Assembly (NCBI GenBank): GCA_031282905.1
Contig: JAITCV010000159.1
Location: 1 to 22,720 of the forward strand
From: Azoarcus sp.
GTDB lineage: Bacteria; Pseudomonadota; Gammaproteobacteria; Burkholderiales; Rhodocyclaceae
Length of the DNA: 22,720 bases
Reading direction: 5' to 3'
A program made the translations under genes and the position numbers. This document shows, one piece after another, positions 1 to 7,311 of this stretch. The notes beneath the pieces were generated by a model that made no database searches, had not been told where the DNA came from, and saw nothing but the letters and a program-made list of their open reading frames with translations. Positions within the stretch are counted from its first letter, which is position 1, and every line of letters starts with the position of its first letter.

Positions 1-590
1 ACCCTGACCCGCCCATCCGGCGTGATCGTCAGCCGATCCTCGACGAACCAGCGCACCGCCTGCGGGTAAATCCGGTGCTCCTCGGCGAGCACCCGCGCGG
101 CAAGGCGCGCTTCGTCGTCATCGGGCCATACGGGCACCACCGCCTGGATCACGATCGGCCCGCAATCGAGCGCCGGGGTGACGAAATGCACGGTCGCGCC
201 ATGTGCGCCCACGCCCGCCTCGATCGCGCGGCGATGGGTGTGGAGACCGGGGAAGGCGGGCAGCAGCGAAGGGTGGATGTTGAGCAGCCGCCCGGCGTAA
301 TGACGCACGAAATCATCGCCCAGCACCCGCATGAATCCGGCGAGCACCACCAGATCGGGAACGTGGGCATCGATGGCCGACATCAACGCGGCGTCGAATG
401 TCGCGCGCTCGGTATAATCCCGATGCGCCACCACGGTGGTTGGAATGCCGGCTTCAGCCGCGAACGCCAGGCCAGCGGCGTCCGCGCGGTTGGCGATGAC
501 TGCGGCGATGCATGCCCCTGGAATGGCGGCGCGCACGATGGCTTCCATGTTGCTGCCGCGGCCGGAGACGAGAATGACAATATTCTTCAT
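1..590 (-). CDS. purN: Phosphoribosylglycinamide formyltransferase (GAR transformylase), 3'-truncated by window edge
   Basis: This enzyme transfers a formyl group from 10-formyltetrahydrofolate to GAR in the third step of cytoplasmic de novo purine synthesis. The reverse strand reads MKNIVILVSGRGSNMEAI from 590, the family's N-terminal nucleotide-binding strand-loop. NIHPSLLP follows near residues 104-111 and LDCGP near 141-145. These carry the Asn, His and Asp that correspond to the catalytic trio of E. coli PurN (N106, H108, D144). About 196 residues are visible against about 212 in E. coli, so only a short C-terminal tail is missing and no stop lies in the window. Two further in-frame ATGs lie just upstream (596 and 599, giving MMAMKN), and no strong Shine-Dalgarno decides between them. 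I chose 590 because it matches the family's usual N-terminus. The gene is divergent from the GGDEF-EAL gene. The family call is secure. Confidence 0.95.
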   Translation of the reverse strand, partial: MKNIVILVSGRGSNMEAIVRAAIPGACIAAVIANRADAAGLAFAAEAGIPTTVVAHRDYTERATFDAALMSAIDAHVPDLVVLAGFMRVLGDDFVRHYAGRLLNIHPSLLPAFPGLHTHRRAIEAGVGAHGATVHFVTPALDCGPIVIQAVVPVWPDDDEARLAARVLAEEHRIYPQAVRWFVEDRLTITPDGRVR

Positions 591-1056
591 GGCCATCATA
601 TGTTGAGTAGGTGTATCGCGTGTTTCGCGCAATCTCGAAAACGCGAGAAGAGCGCGCATTGTAGGGGGCATGGCATCAAATTCATCACGAGAACGGTAAA
701 ATCATTCCCCCACCGGCGAAAGCGAGCCTGCCACGCGCGTCAGTGCTGCGCATGGCGCCCTGGCGAGGACAAGGATGATGAAACGAGCAGAGCGTCACGA
801 CAAAATTCGGCAAAACTTCTGTCGCTTTGCGTCAAATGGCGCAACAACGTGATTACAATGCTTCACTGTTGCGGACGAGGCGATGGCAATATATGCAATG
901 GGGCAACGCCGAACCCGCCGTATCCGCCAGACGCCCTTACATGACATCTGAACTCAACGTGTTTTCCCTCCCTTCCCCTTCACGCGCGCGCCTTCACCGG
1001 CTTCTTCCTGCGTGCGAACCGACAACCGGACGACCGAACGGTGAGGACATGGCAAC
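591..1056. other. Intergenic region between divergent purN and GGDEF-EAL gene
   Basis: This stretch of about 466 bases holds no convincing gene. It should contain the promoters of both divergent genes. A TACAAT at 854-859 could be a -10 element for the rightward gene, but I see no good -35 at normal spacing. An imperfect dyad surrounds it: CGCAACAACGTG at 840-851 and CACTGTTGCG at 864-873, whose reverse complement CGCAACAGTG matches the left arm apart from a two-base bulge. It could be an operator or chance. Confidence 0.5.
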
Positions 1057-3021
1057 ATGATGTTCGGCCTGAACTCTTTCCAGGCGCGCCTGGTTGGTTG
1101 GGGCTCTCTGTTCGGAGCCATCGTGTTGATCATGATGCTGTTCATCAATGTGCATTCGGTTGAGCAGCAACTCGAACGTCAGATCGTTGCCCGTGTCCAG
1201 TCTACCGAGACCGCCTATCGGGCGACGCTCGCCATTCCCCTGGCCGAATACGATTACGCCACCCTGCGCGACATCGTCGACATCTGGAAACAGGACGATG
1301 ACACCGTTTATCTTGTCATCATGGATGAGCATGGCAAACGCCTGAGCAGCGCGGGCATGGAGCCCGACGGTCCCCTGCCCCAGGTGGGCAACAGCGGCGG
1401 AATTCGTCATATCCGCTTCAGCATCGACTATCTCGGCCAGTATTACGGCACCGTGCAATATGGCCTATCGACCGCCTATCTCGATGAGGCGCGCCGCGAA
1501 CTGCTGTTCAACAACGCCATCGTCGCCATCGTGGGCATGCTTTTGTCTTGTATCATGCTTATATTGGTTTCGCGCCATCTGGTCAAACCGCTGCTCAAGA
1601 TGGGTAAGGCCGCCGAGCAGATCAGCGCCGGTGATTATGATATAGTGCTTAAAAATACCGGTCTCTCCGAGCTTGACAGCCTGTCGGCCCATTTCAGCAA
1701 CATGGCGCTGGCGGTGAGCAACAAGATGTCGGCGCTCGACTGGCAGGCCCGTCACGACCCGCTTACCCATGCCTACAACAGGCGCGCGTTCGAAGAGCAC
1801 GCGGCCGTGCTGCTGGCCGATTCATCGACGGTCGATGTCGTCATGCTCTACATCGACCTCGACCAGTTCAAGGCGATCAACGATTCCTGTGGCCACGCCG
1901 CGGGCGACATGCTGCTCACCCGCATTGCCCACTTGCTCGAAACCATGCTCGACAGCGCCTTTGTCGCCCGTATCGGCGGCGACGAATTCGGCGCCATCCT
2001 GTCCATAGACCGGGAACAGGATTGCCACCATCTTGCGCAACGCATCATCGACGAAATCGCCCAGATTCATTTTGAATGGGAAGGCCAGACTTACCGCATC
2101 GGCGCGAGCATCGGCATCGCCAGCAGCAGCGCAACCGGCAGCCGTTCGCTGAAGGATTTGATGATCGCGGCCGACACCGCCTGTTTCAGCGCCAAGGAAC
2201 TGGGGCGCAATCGCGTTCAGATCTACCTGCCCGATGAGGAATACTTCCGTCAGCGCCGCGAGGAACTGCGCAGCGTCGCCCAGCTTGACAGCGCGCTCGC
2301 CAATGGCCGCTTCGTACTCTATTACCAGCGCCTGACCCCGTTGAGCGTAGGCAGCCCCACCCATGCCGAAATCCTGCTCAGGGTAAAGAACACCGCCGAT
2401 GGCATCGACCCGCCGGCGAATTTCATCCATGCGGCCGAACGCTACAACCTGATGCCCTACATCGACCGCTGGGTAGTCGAGAGCACCTGCCGACAGGTGG
2501 CGAAATGGCAAAACGACGGCCGTGATGTCGGCATAGAGCGTTTTGCGATCAACATCTCCGGTTCGACGCTCTCGGACGAACGCTTTCCCGATTTCGTGCT
2601 CGGGCAGATCAAGAACAGCGGGGTGGATCCGAAGCGCCTGTGTTTCGAGATCACCGAAAGCGCGGCGGTCTCCAATCTTGCTCCGGCGCTCAATTTCATC
2701 GAATGCGTGCGGCAGATCGGCGCCACCGTGGCGCTCGACGATTTTGGCAGCGGGCTGTCGTCCTTCGCCTATCTCAAGCGATTCCGGGCCGATTACCTGA
2801 AGATCGACGGCATCTTCGTCAGCAACATCGATAGCGACGAGACCAACTTCTCCACCGTGCAGGCCATGGTCACCCTGGCGCGCGCTCACCACCTCTCCAC
2901 CATCGCCGAATTCGTGCACAACGCCAGCGTGCTCGACATCATCCGCAGGCTGGGCGTCAATTACGCTCAGGGTTTTCACCTCCACAAGCCCGAACCGCTG
3001 GCCGCGCTGAGCGAATGGTAA
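1057..3021 (+). CDS. Membrane-bound HAMP-GGDEF-EAL cyclic-di-GMP signalling protein
   Basis: This 654-residue inner-membrane protein makes and/or degrades c-di-GMP. Domains in order: transmembrane helix at about 12-31, periplasmic segment at about 32-148, second helix at about 150-171, HAMP linker at about 172-225, GGDEF domain at about 233-395, and EAL domain at about 405-654. The GGDEF signature is intact (307-311) with an upstream DLDQFKAIND, so cyclase activity is plausible. The EAL signature reads EIL (438-440) and keeps the metal-binding Glu. FAINIS, FEITES, LDDFGSG and KIDG are also present, so phosphodiesterase activity is possible. The late loop reads AEFVHN where related proteins usually have AEFVEN or AEGVE-type sequence. 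The ATG at 1057 has GAGG ten bases upstream; the next codon is also ATG. The layout of two helices, periplasmic segment and HAMP resembles LapD, but the motifs are less degenerate than in LapD. The ligand is unknown. Confidence 0.92.
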   Translation: MMFGLNSFQARLVGWGSLFGAIVLIMMLFINVHSVEQQLERQIVARVQSTETAYRATLAIPLAEYDYATLRDIVDIWKQDDDTVYLVIMDEHGKRLSSAGMEPDGPLPQVGNSGGIRHIRFSIDYLGQYYGTVQYGLSTAYLDEARRELLFNNAIVAIVGMLLSCIMLILVSRHLVKPLLKMGKAAEQISAGDYDIVLKNTGLSELDSLSAHFSNMALAVSNKMSALDWQARHDPLTHAYNRRAFEEHAAVLLADSSTVDVVMLYIDLDQFKAINDSCGHAAGDMLLTRIAHLLETMLDSAFVARIGGDEFGAILSIDREQDCHHLAQRIIDEIAQIHFEWEGQTYRIGASIGIASSSATGSRSLKDLMIAADTACFSAKELGRNRVQIYLPDEEYFRQRREELRSVAQLDSALANGRFVLYYQRLTPLSVGSPTHAEILLRVKNTADGIDPPANFIHAAERYNLMPYIDRWVVESTCRQVAKWQNDGRDVGIERFAINISGSTLSDERFPDFVLGQIKNSGVDPKRLCFEITESAAVSNLAPALNFIECVRQIGATVALDDFGSGLSSFAYLKRFRADYLKIDGIFVSNIDSDETNFSTVQAMVTLARAHHLSTIAEFVHNASVLDIIRRLGVNYAQGFHLHKPEPLAALSEW

Positions 3022-3112
3022 CGGCGCGGAGATGATCTGTTTCACGTTGATTGAATCTTATGGATTCATTTCATGAAAACCCCTGGAAACATAGCAAGCG
3101 CGCGGTTTTGCA

Positions 3113-3132
3113 GGGCGACGCATGCGTCGCCC
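3113..3132. repeat. Perfect 20-bp palindrome, REP-like
   Basis: GGGCGACGCATGCGTCGCCC is its own reverse complement. It lies in the gap between the convergent GGDEF-EAL and parE genes. Related GGGCGACGCATGCGTCGCCC-CTAC sequences are familiar as dispersed intergenic palindromes in many bacterial genomes (recalled, not searched). It has no U-tract, so it is not a standard terminator, though as RNA it would fold into a hairpin. The rest of 3022-3260 shows no gene and no clear terminator. Confidence 0.7.
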
Positions 3133-3260
3133 CTACCGTAGCCATTGGGGAGAGGCAAACCCGTTCCCAAGGGAGTCAGACCGGCAGTCCTGAAAGGCAA
3201 TGTCTTGTTTGGCTGTATTCCGGATTGGATACCGTGCAATTCCCTGGGAAATTTTCCTTT

Positions 3261-5234
3261 TTATAGATCGGCCTCCACCGTATCGCCCTTGGCTTCCATC
3301 CATGCGCGGCGGCTGGCGGCTTCACCCTTGCCCATCAGCAGGGTAAACATCTTGCGGGTGTCATTCTCCGCGCCGCCGCGCACATGTACGGGCAGCACGC
3401 GGCGGGTGGCGACGGCCATCGTGGTTTCGCGCAATTGCTCGGGGTTCATTTCGCCCAGACCCTTGAAGCGGCCGACTTCGATGGCGTCGGCGCGCACGCC
3501 TTCCTTGCCCAGGCGGTCGCGGATGGCGGTGAGTTCGCCTTCGTCGAGGGCGTAGAGGCGGCGGGCAGGGCGTTTCTTGCCTTGGGCGGGAATGTCGATG
3601 CGGTACAGGGGGGGCTGGGCGACGTAGACGTGACCACTGTCGATCAGCTTGGGGAAATGGCGGAAAAAGAGGGTGAGGAGCAAGGTCTGGATGTGTGCGC
3701 CGTCGACGTCGGCGTCGGACATGATGATGACTTTGCCATAGCGCAGACTGGAGAGATCGGGGGTGTCGCCGGGGCCGTGGGCATCGACGCCGAGGGCGAC
3801 CGCGATATCGTGGATTTCGGCGTTGGCGAAGAGGCGGTCGGGGTCGATTTCCCAGGCGTTTTGCACCTTGCCGCGCAGGGGGAGGATGGCTTGCGTTTCC
3901 TTGTCGCGCGCCATCTTGGCCGAACCACCGGCAGAATCGCCTTCGACGAGGAAAAGCTCGTTTTCGGCAATGTCGGTGGATTCACAGTCGGAAAGTTTGC
4001 CCGGCAATACGGCGACTCCGGAGGACTTTTTCTTTTCGACCTTTTGCGCGTTTTTCTGCCGCGCCAGAGCTTGCTTGACGGCCAGATCGGCAATGGCACG
4101 TCCGGCATCGACATGGTTGTTGAGCCAAATTTCGAATGGATCACGCACTTGGGTAGACACCAGTTTCACCGCTTCGCGGGAATTGAGTTTTTCCTTGACC
4201 TGGCCCTGGAACTGGGGATCGAGCAGCCGGGTCGAGAGCACGAAACTCATTTTTGCGCAGACATCGTCCTGTTGCAGCTTGACCCCGCGTGGCAGTAGCG
4301 CGTGATGATCGATGAAGGATTTGAGCGCCTCGAACACCCCGGCGCGCAAGCCGGATTCGTGGGTACCGCCCGCCACGGTGGGAATCAGATTGACATAGGA
4401 TTCGCTGGGCAGCGTTTGTTCGAACCAGGTGAGCGCCCACGCCGCGCCTTCGCCGGGGGCGAAAGCGGGGTCGTTGTGGGCGGCGTATTTCTCGCCGGTG
4501 AAAATCGGCGCGACCGTTCCCAGGTCGCCCGCGAGTTCCCGCAGATAACCGGCCAGTCCATCGGGATAGTTCCAGGTCTTGCTGCTGATGCCCTCGCTGT
4601 GTTCGATGTCGAGCTGCACCGCGACCCCGGGGAGCAGCACCGCTTTTGAGCGCAGCAGGCGTTCCAGTTCGGCCATGGGAACCTTGGGAGATTCAAAATA
4701 GCGGGCGTCGGGCCACACCCGTACCCGGGTGCCGCGCTGGCGGCCACACTCGCCTTCGGCGCGCAGCTCGCCGATGGTCTGGCCGCCATGGGCAAAATCG
4801 ATGCACCAGCGTTTCCCGTCGCGCTTGACTTCGACTTCGACCCGGGTCGAGAGCGCATTGGTAACCGAGACGCCCACGCCGTGGAGACCGCCGGAAAAGG
4901 CATAGGCGGAATTGCCCGAGCGTTTGTCGAATTTGCCGCCCGCATGTAGCTGGGTAAACGCGAGCACGACGACAGGCACGCCTTCGTCGGGGTGGAGCCC
5001 CACCGGAATGCCGCGCCCGTCGTCGGCCACGCTGACCGAGCCGTCGGGGTGCAGGGTGACGTGGATTTTTCTGGCGAAGCCGGCGAGCGCCTCGTCGGCG
5101 GCGTTGTCGATGACTTCCTGGATGATGTGCGCGGGGCTGTCGGTGCGGGTATACATGCCCGGGCGCTCGCGCACCGGCTCCAGTCCCTTGAGAACGCGGA
5201 AGGACGATTCATCGTATTGCTGCTTGCTTGCCAT
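3261..5234 (-). CDS. parE: DNA topoisomerase IV subunit B
   Basis: ParE is the ATPase subunit of topoisomerase IV, which decatenates daughter chromosomes with ParC. The protein is 657 residues when started at MASKQQYDESSFRVLKG, which matches ParE N-termini. The GHKL ATPase domain carries EVIDNAADEAL (Glu40 general base, Asn44), DDGRGIP (Asp71) and SGGLHGVGVS. A transducer domain follows. The Toprim domain has LVEGDSAGG (Glu431), PLRGKVQNAWE and SDADVDGAH. The C-terminus has RFKGLGEMNPEQL. The length and the PLRGKVQNAWE sequence point to ParE rather than a proteobacterial GyrB, which is longer. The reading frame stays open for another 149 codons upstream to 5681, through a heptamer microsatellite, but that stretch is not ParE-like and I treat it as untranslated. 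No parC is in the window. Confidence 0.96.
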   Translation of the reverse strand: MASKQQYDESSFRVLKGLEPVRERPGMYTRTDSPAHIIQEVIDNAADEALAGFARKIHVTLHPDGSVSVADDGRGIPVGLHPDEGVPVVVLAFTQLHAGGKFDKRSGNSAYAFSGGLHGVGVSVTNALSTRVEVEVKRDGKRWCIDFAHGGQTIGELRAEGECGRQRGTRVRVWPDARYFESPKVPMAELERLLRSKAVLLPGVAVQLDIEHSEGISSKTWNYPDGLAGYLRELAGDLGTVAPIFTGEKYAAHNDPAFAPGEGAAWALTWFEQTLPSESYVNLIPTVAGGTHESGLRAGVFEALKSFIDHHALLPRGVKLQQDDVCAKMSFVLSTRLLDPQFQGQVKEKLNSREAVKLVSTQVRDPFEIWLNNHVDAGRAIADLAVKQALARQKNAQKVEKKKSSGVAVLPGKLSDCESTDIAENELFLVEGDSAGGSAKMARDKETQAILPLRGKVQNAWEIDPDRLFANAEIHDIAVALGVDAHGPGDTPDLSSLRYGKVIIMSDADVDGAHIQTLLLTLFFRHFPKLIDSGHVYVAQPPLYRIDIPAQGKKRPARRLYALDEGELTAIRDRLGKEGVRADAIEVGRFKGLGEMNPEQLRETTMAVATRRVLPVHVRGGAENDTRKMFTLLMGKGEAASRRAWMEAKGDTVEADL

Positions 5235-5500
5235 GGTTCGACCCGCGAGGAAAAAGGGGCAAGGATAACAGCAAGCGCGGGCGGAGACCGACAGGACGGA
5301 TGAGCAAGATGGCAAAATTTGTCCTGGTTTTTTCCGACACCTGTCCCCCCTGTCGGACGCCATGCAAAAAAAGCATATAAAGGGCTTGTCTTCGTCATGG
5401 GAATCCATTACGATCCGTGGCTTGTGACATATTCCATGCCAAACAGACCGTTCCATGACATCCAGGCTTGACTTTTCCGACAAAGCCATACAATTGAGCG

Positions 5501-5589
5501 CCAGCAGCCAGCAGCCAGCAGCCAGCAGCCAGCAGCCAGCAGCCAGCAGCCAGCAGCCAGCAGCCAGCAGCCAGCAGCCAGCAGCCAGC
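5501..5589. repeat. Heptanucleotide microsatellite (CCAGCAG), about 12.7 copies
   Basis: The seven-base unit CCAGCAG is repeated without interruption over 89 bases. It lies about 267 bases upstream of the parE start. Seven is not a multiple of three, so gain or loss of one copy would shift any frame that runs through it. On the minus strand it reads AAGCWLL repeats without stops, and at the present copy number this is in frame with parE. Such perfect heptamer tracts are prone to slipped-strand copy-number change. Confidence 0.95.
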
Positions 5590-5675
5590 GCCTGAGTCTT
5601 GCAGGCTTCGCCTGCCCGCGCCCGGAAAATCACGCGGCCAAGCCGCCGCTGACACGCGCAACACTTCCCCCATCC

Positions 5676-5705
5676 CGTCATTGCGCGGCGCGCCGTGGCA
5701 ATCCA
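5676..5705. repeat. Dispersed intergenic repeat, CGTCATTGCG...GGCAATCCA type
   Basis: CGTCATTGCG, then GGCGCGCCGTG, then GCAATCCA follows the pattern of a short repeat that I recall from many bacterial genomes. A second copy lies in the opposite orientation at 17139-17166. The middle includes the palindrome GGCGCGCC. No coding role is apparent. Confidence 0.5.
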
Positions 5706-5746
5706 CCCGGCGACTCAGTCGCCCGGAACGGCAAAACATGCCTCCT

Positions 5747-5772
5747 TGGGAGCGAGGGCGTCCCGCCCTCGG
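5747..5772. repeat. Solitary REP-like end (GAGGGCGTCCCGCCCTC hairpin)
   Basis: The 26 bases beginning TGGGAGCGAGGGCG match the left end of the composite elements at 7150-7258 and 7360-7468. The core GAGGGCG-TCC-CGCCCTC is a perfect seven-base stem with a three-base loop. About 20 bases on, 5791-5820 resembles the inverse of the CCGCCTACCTTTTTACCTGCG block found at 6842-6889, so 5747-5860 may be a diverged composite element. Confidence 0.75.
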
Positions 5773-5839
5773 CCGCGCCGCGAGAGTGTCGGCGGCGCAA
5801 GTGAAAAGGTACGCGGGCGTTCCCCCCGCAGCGGGCAGA

Positions 5840-6070
5840 ATGCCCGCCGCCTACCCAGATGCCCCGTTGTCTGAAGACAACGCTCCACTGTCTGGAGACA
5901 ACGCTCCGCTGTCTGAAGACAACGCTCCGCTGTCTGAAGACAACGCCCCGCTGTCTGAAGACAACGCTCCACTGTCTGAAGACAACGCCCCGCTGTCTGA
6001 AAACAACGCCCCGCTGTCTGAAGACAACGCCCCGCCTCCCGAAGTCCAACCCGAAGGATTTTTTCCATGA
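5840..6070 (+). CDS. Possible small repeat protein (APLSEDN x8) overlapping the start of the next gene
   Basis: From the ATG at 5840 the frame reads MPAAYPD, then eight heptapeptides of the type APLSEDN, then APPPEVQPEGFFP. It stops in a TGA that overlaps the ATG at 6067 (ATGA). The frame is open back to 5681, but that upstream part translates a REP-like element and is unlikely to be protein. In favour of coding, seven of the nine base differences among repeat units are silent in this frame and the stop-start overlap resembles translational coupling. Against it, the ribosome-binding site is poor, there is no known homologue, and low-complexity repeats often lack stops by chance. If real, the product is a 76-residue acidic, proline-rich, probably disordered peptide. 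No function is proposed. Confidence 0.25.
   Translation: MPAAYPDAPLSEDNAPLSGDNAPLSEDNAPLSEDNAPLSEDNAPLSEDNAPLSENNAPLSEDNAPPPEVQPEGFFP
5864..6031. repeat. 21-bp minisatellite, eight tandem units
   Basis: Eight 21-base units lie at 5864, 5885, 5906, 5927, 5948, 5969, 5990 and 6011. Each carries a near-palindromic core of the type TGTCT-GA-AGACA, extended to GTTGTCT/AGACAAC in the first unit. The units differ at only nine base positions in total, all transitions. Copy-number change would preserve any reading frame. The array ends 35 bases before the ATG of the gene at 6067. Confidence 0.95.
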
Positions 6071-6780
6071 CTCAAAGAACCGACTGGCTGCCCGGCAGGC
6101 GTGAAGAACAGATCGCCCTGAGCAAGAACTGGCAAACCATCCTCACCGCCAAGGCCACCGCCTGGGGCATTCCCGCCACGGACGTCACCGCCCTCAAGAC
6201 CCTCACCACCGCCGCCGAAACCGCGCTCGCGCTCGCCCAAAGCAGCGCCCGCACCGTGGTGGTCACCGCCCAGGCCAAGGCCGCTTTCGCGGCGCTGGTC
6301 GAAAAAATGCGCTTCATCAAGAGTCGCTATTTCGTCACTCCACCGCTCATCGACGCCGATTTCGTCTCCTTGGGTTTGAAACCTCACGACACCAAGCCCA
6401 CCCCCATTCCGCCCCCCATCGCCCAGGCGGAAGCCGACATCACCTATCCCGCCGCGCACACCTTGGAACTGCATCTGCGCCCAGTCACCGACACCGCGAC
6501 CGATCCGCATCGCGGCGATTATGGCTTTCGCGTCTATTTCGGCATCCTGCCCCCCGGCGGCGCGAGCGTGGAAGCGGCCATCAGCCCCAAGCGCGAATTG
6601 ATGAAAGTCCCCGTCACCGGCGACGAATTGCCGCACTCCCACTTCACCCGCCGCAAACGCGAACGGCTGGATTTTTCGCAAGAAGAAAGCGGCAAGACGA
6701 TTTATTTCTGCGTCCGCTTCGAGAACGCCAAGGGCGAACCGGGGCCGTGGGGGCCGATCTTTTCGGCGGTGATCCCGTGA
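6067..6780 (+). CDS. Hypothetical protein, 237 residues, family not recognised
   Basis: I do not recognise the function. The ATG at 6067 has GAAGGA about nine bases upstream. Residues 1-85 look helical and alanine-rich (NWQTILTAKATAWGIPATDV, then ALKTLTTAAETALALAQSS), probably a helical bundle. A proline-rich linker follows at about 107-118 (KPTPIPPPIAQAE). Residues 120-237 are beta-rich and end YFCVRFENAKGEPGPWGPIF, a pattern like the last strands of a fibronectin III-type sandwich. There is no signal peptide or membrane segment. Strong codon structure and a clean ribosome-binding site support a real gene. I recall proteins of this style (helical N-terminus, PWGP near the end) as unannotated genes in several phyla, but I cannot name a family. 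The upstream 21-bp repeats are the striking context. Confidence 0.75.
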   Translation: MTQRTDWLPGRREEQIALSKNWQTILTAKATAWGIPATDVTALKTLTTAAETALALAQSSARTVVVTAQAKAAFAALVEKMRFIKSRYFVTPPLIDADFVSLGLKPHDTKPTPIPPPIAQAEADITYPAAHTLELHLRPVTDTATDPHRGDYGFRVYFGILPPGGASVEAAISPKRELMKVPVTGDELPHSHFTRRKRERLDFSQEESGKTIYFCVRFENAKGEPGPWGPIFSAVIP

Positions 6781-6799
6781 TCGAGCACCCGGCAATTCC

Positions 6800-6837
6800 C
6801 ACTTCGTCAACAGCGAGGGCCGCAGGCCCGTGGCAAG
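6800..6837. repeat. 38-bp direct repeat, copy 1
   Basis: This block begins CACTTCGTCAACAGCGAGGG and ends CCCGTGGCAAG. It is identical to 7066-7103. It contains the hairpin GGGCC-GCA-GGCCC. It sits just after the stop of the hypothetical gene. Confidence 0.85.
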
Positions 6838-6841
6838 CAGG

Positions 6842-6889
6842 GGCACGGCGTGCCGCCTACCTTTTTACCTGCGCCGCCGCTGCTTCCCC
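6842..6889. repeat. 48-bp direct repeat, copy 1
   Basis: This block begins GGCACGGCGTGCCGCCTACC and ends CTGCTTCCCC. It is repeated at 7312-7359. The start GGCACG-G-CGTGCC is an inverted repeat. In both places it directly abuts the left end of a composite REP-like element, so the two move or duplicate together. Confidence 0.85.
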
Positions 6890-7050
6890 TGGGAGCGCGG
6901 GCGGCCCGCCCGGGGGCGGGACCCGCGCGGCCAGGGGGGGGGCATTTGCTGGGGTGCCGCCACGGCGGGGTGCCCGGGGCGTCAAGGGATGTGCAATGGC
7001 CTGCCTTCCCTCACGGCCTGCTTCCCGAGGGCGAGACGCCCTCGCTCCCA
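6890..7050. repeat. Composite REP/BIME-like element, copy 1 (variant)
   Basis: The left end is diverged (TGGGAGCGCGGGCGGCCCGC). The right end (CCGAGGGCGAGACGCCCTC then GCTCCCA) and the inner GTCAAGGGATGTGCAATGGC segment match copies 2 and 3. This copy is 161 bases because of extra GC-rich sequence in its left half. Confidence 0.8.
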
Positions 7051-7065
7051 GGTTCCCACCCCCCC

Positions 7066-7103
7066 CACTTCGTCAACAGCGAGGGCCGCAGGCCCGTGGC
7101 AAG
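7066..7103. repeat. 38-bp direct repeat, copy 2
   Basis: Identical to 6800-6837, and in the same orientation. Confidence 0.85.
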
Positions 7104-7149
7104 TAGAGGCCCTGAGTGACGCCTACCATTAGACCATCGCCGGTTCCCT

Positions 7150-7258
7150 TGGGAGCGAGGGCGTCCCGCCCTCGGCTGCGCCCGGTGCGTCAAGGGATGT
7201 GCAATGGCCTGTTTTCCCTCACGGCCTGCTTCCCGAGGGCGAGACGCCCTCGCTCCCA
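7150..7258. repeat. Composite REP/BIME-like element, copy 2 (109 bp)
   Basis: The two ends form a 26-base inverted repeat with one mismatch: TGGGAGCGAGGGCGTCCCGC on the left against the reverse complement of GGCGAGACGCCCTCGCTCCCA-type sequence on the right. Each end is itself a hairpin (GAGGGCG-TCC-CGCCCTC and GAGGGCG-AGA-CGCCCTC). Two opposed REP hairpins around a fixed centre of about 57 bases is the layout of a BIME. Confidence 0.88.
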
Positions 7259-7311
7259 AGTGGGGGCCGGCCACGAGCGCCGCCGTAACCAACCAAAAGC
7301 GAGGGGCGCAG

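Noticed and set aside
410..420. GGTATAATCC resembling a strong -10 promoter
   Set aside because: It lies inside the purN coding sequence, where it encodes the DYTE stretch on the opposite strand, and no rightward gene follows at a sensible distance.
75..944. Long plus-strand open frame over purN
   Set aside because: It is antisense to a clear PurN and has a composition typical of shadow frames in GC-rich DNA.
5501..5589. CRISPR array
   Set aside because: The repeat is a 7-bp unit with no spacers, and no cas genes are present.
5235..5681. N-terminal extension of ParE through the AAGCWLL repeats
   Set aside because: Residues 1-149 of the extended frame are low-complexity or unrelated to ParE, while MASKQQYDESS matches known ParE starts; kept only as a finding about slippage.
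5864..6031. CRISPR-like or iteron origin array
   Set aside because: The units are contiguous without unique spacers, and there is no Rep protein, DnaA box cluster or AT-rich unwinding region beside them.
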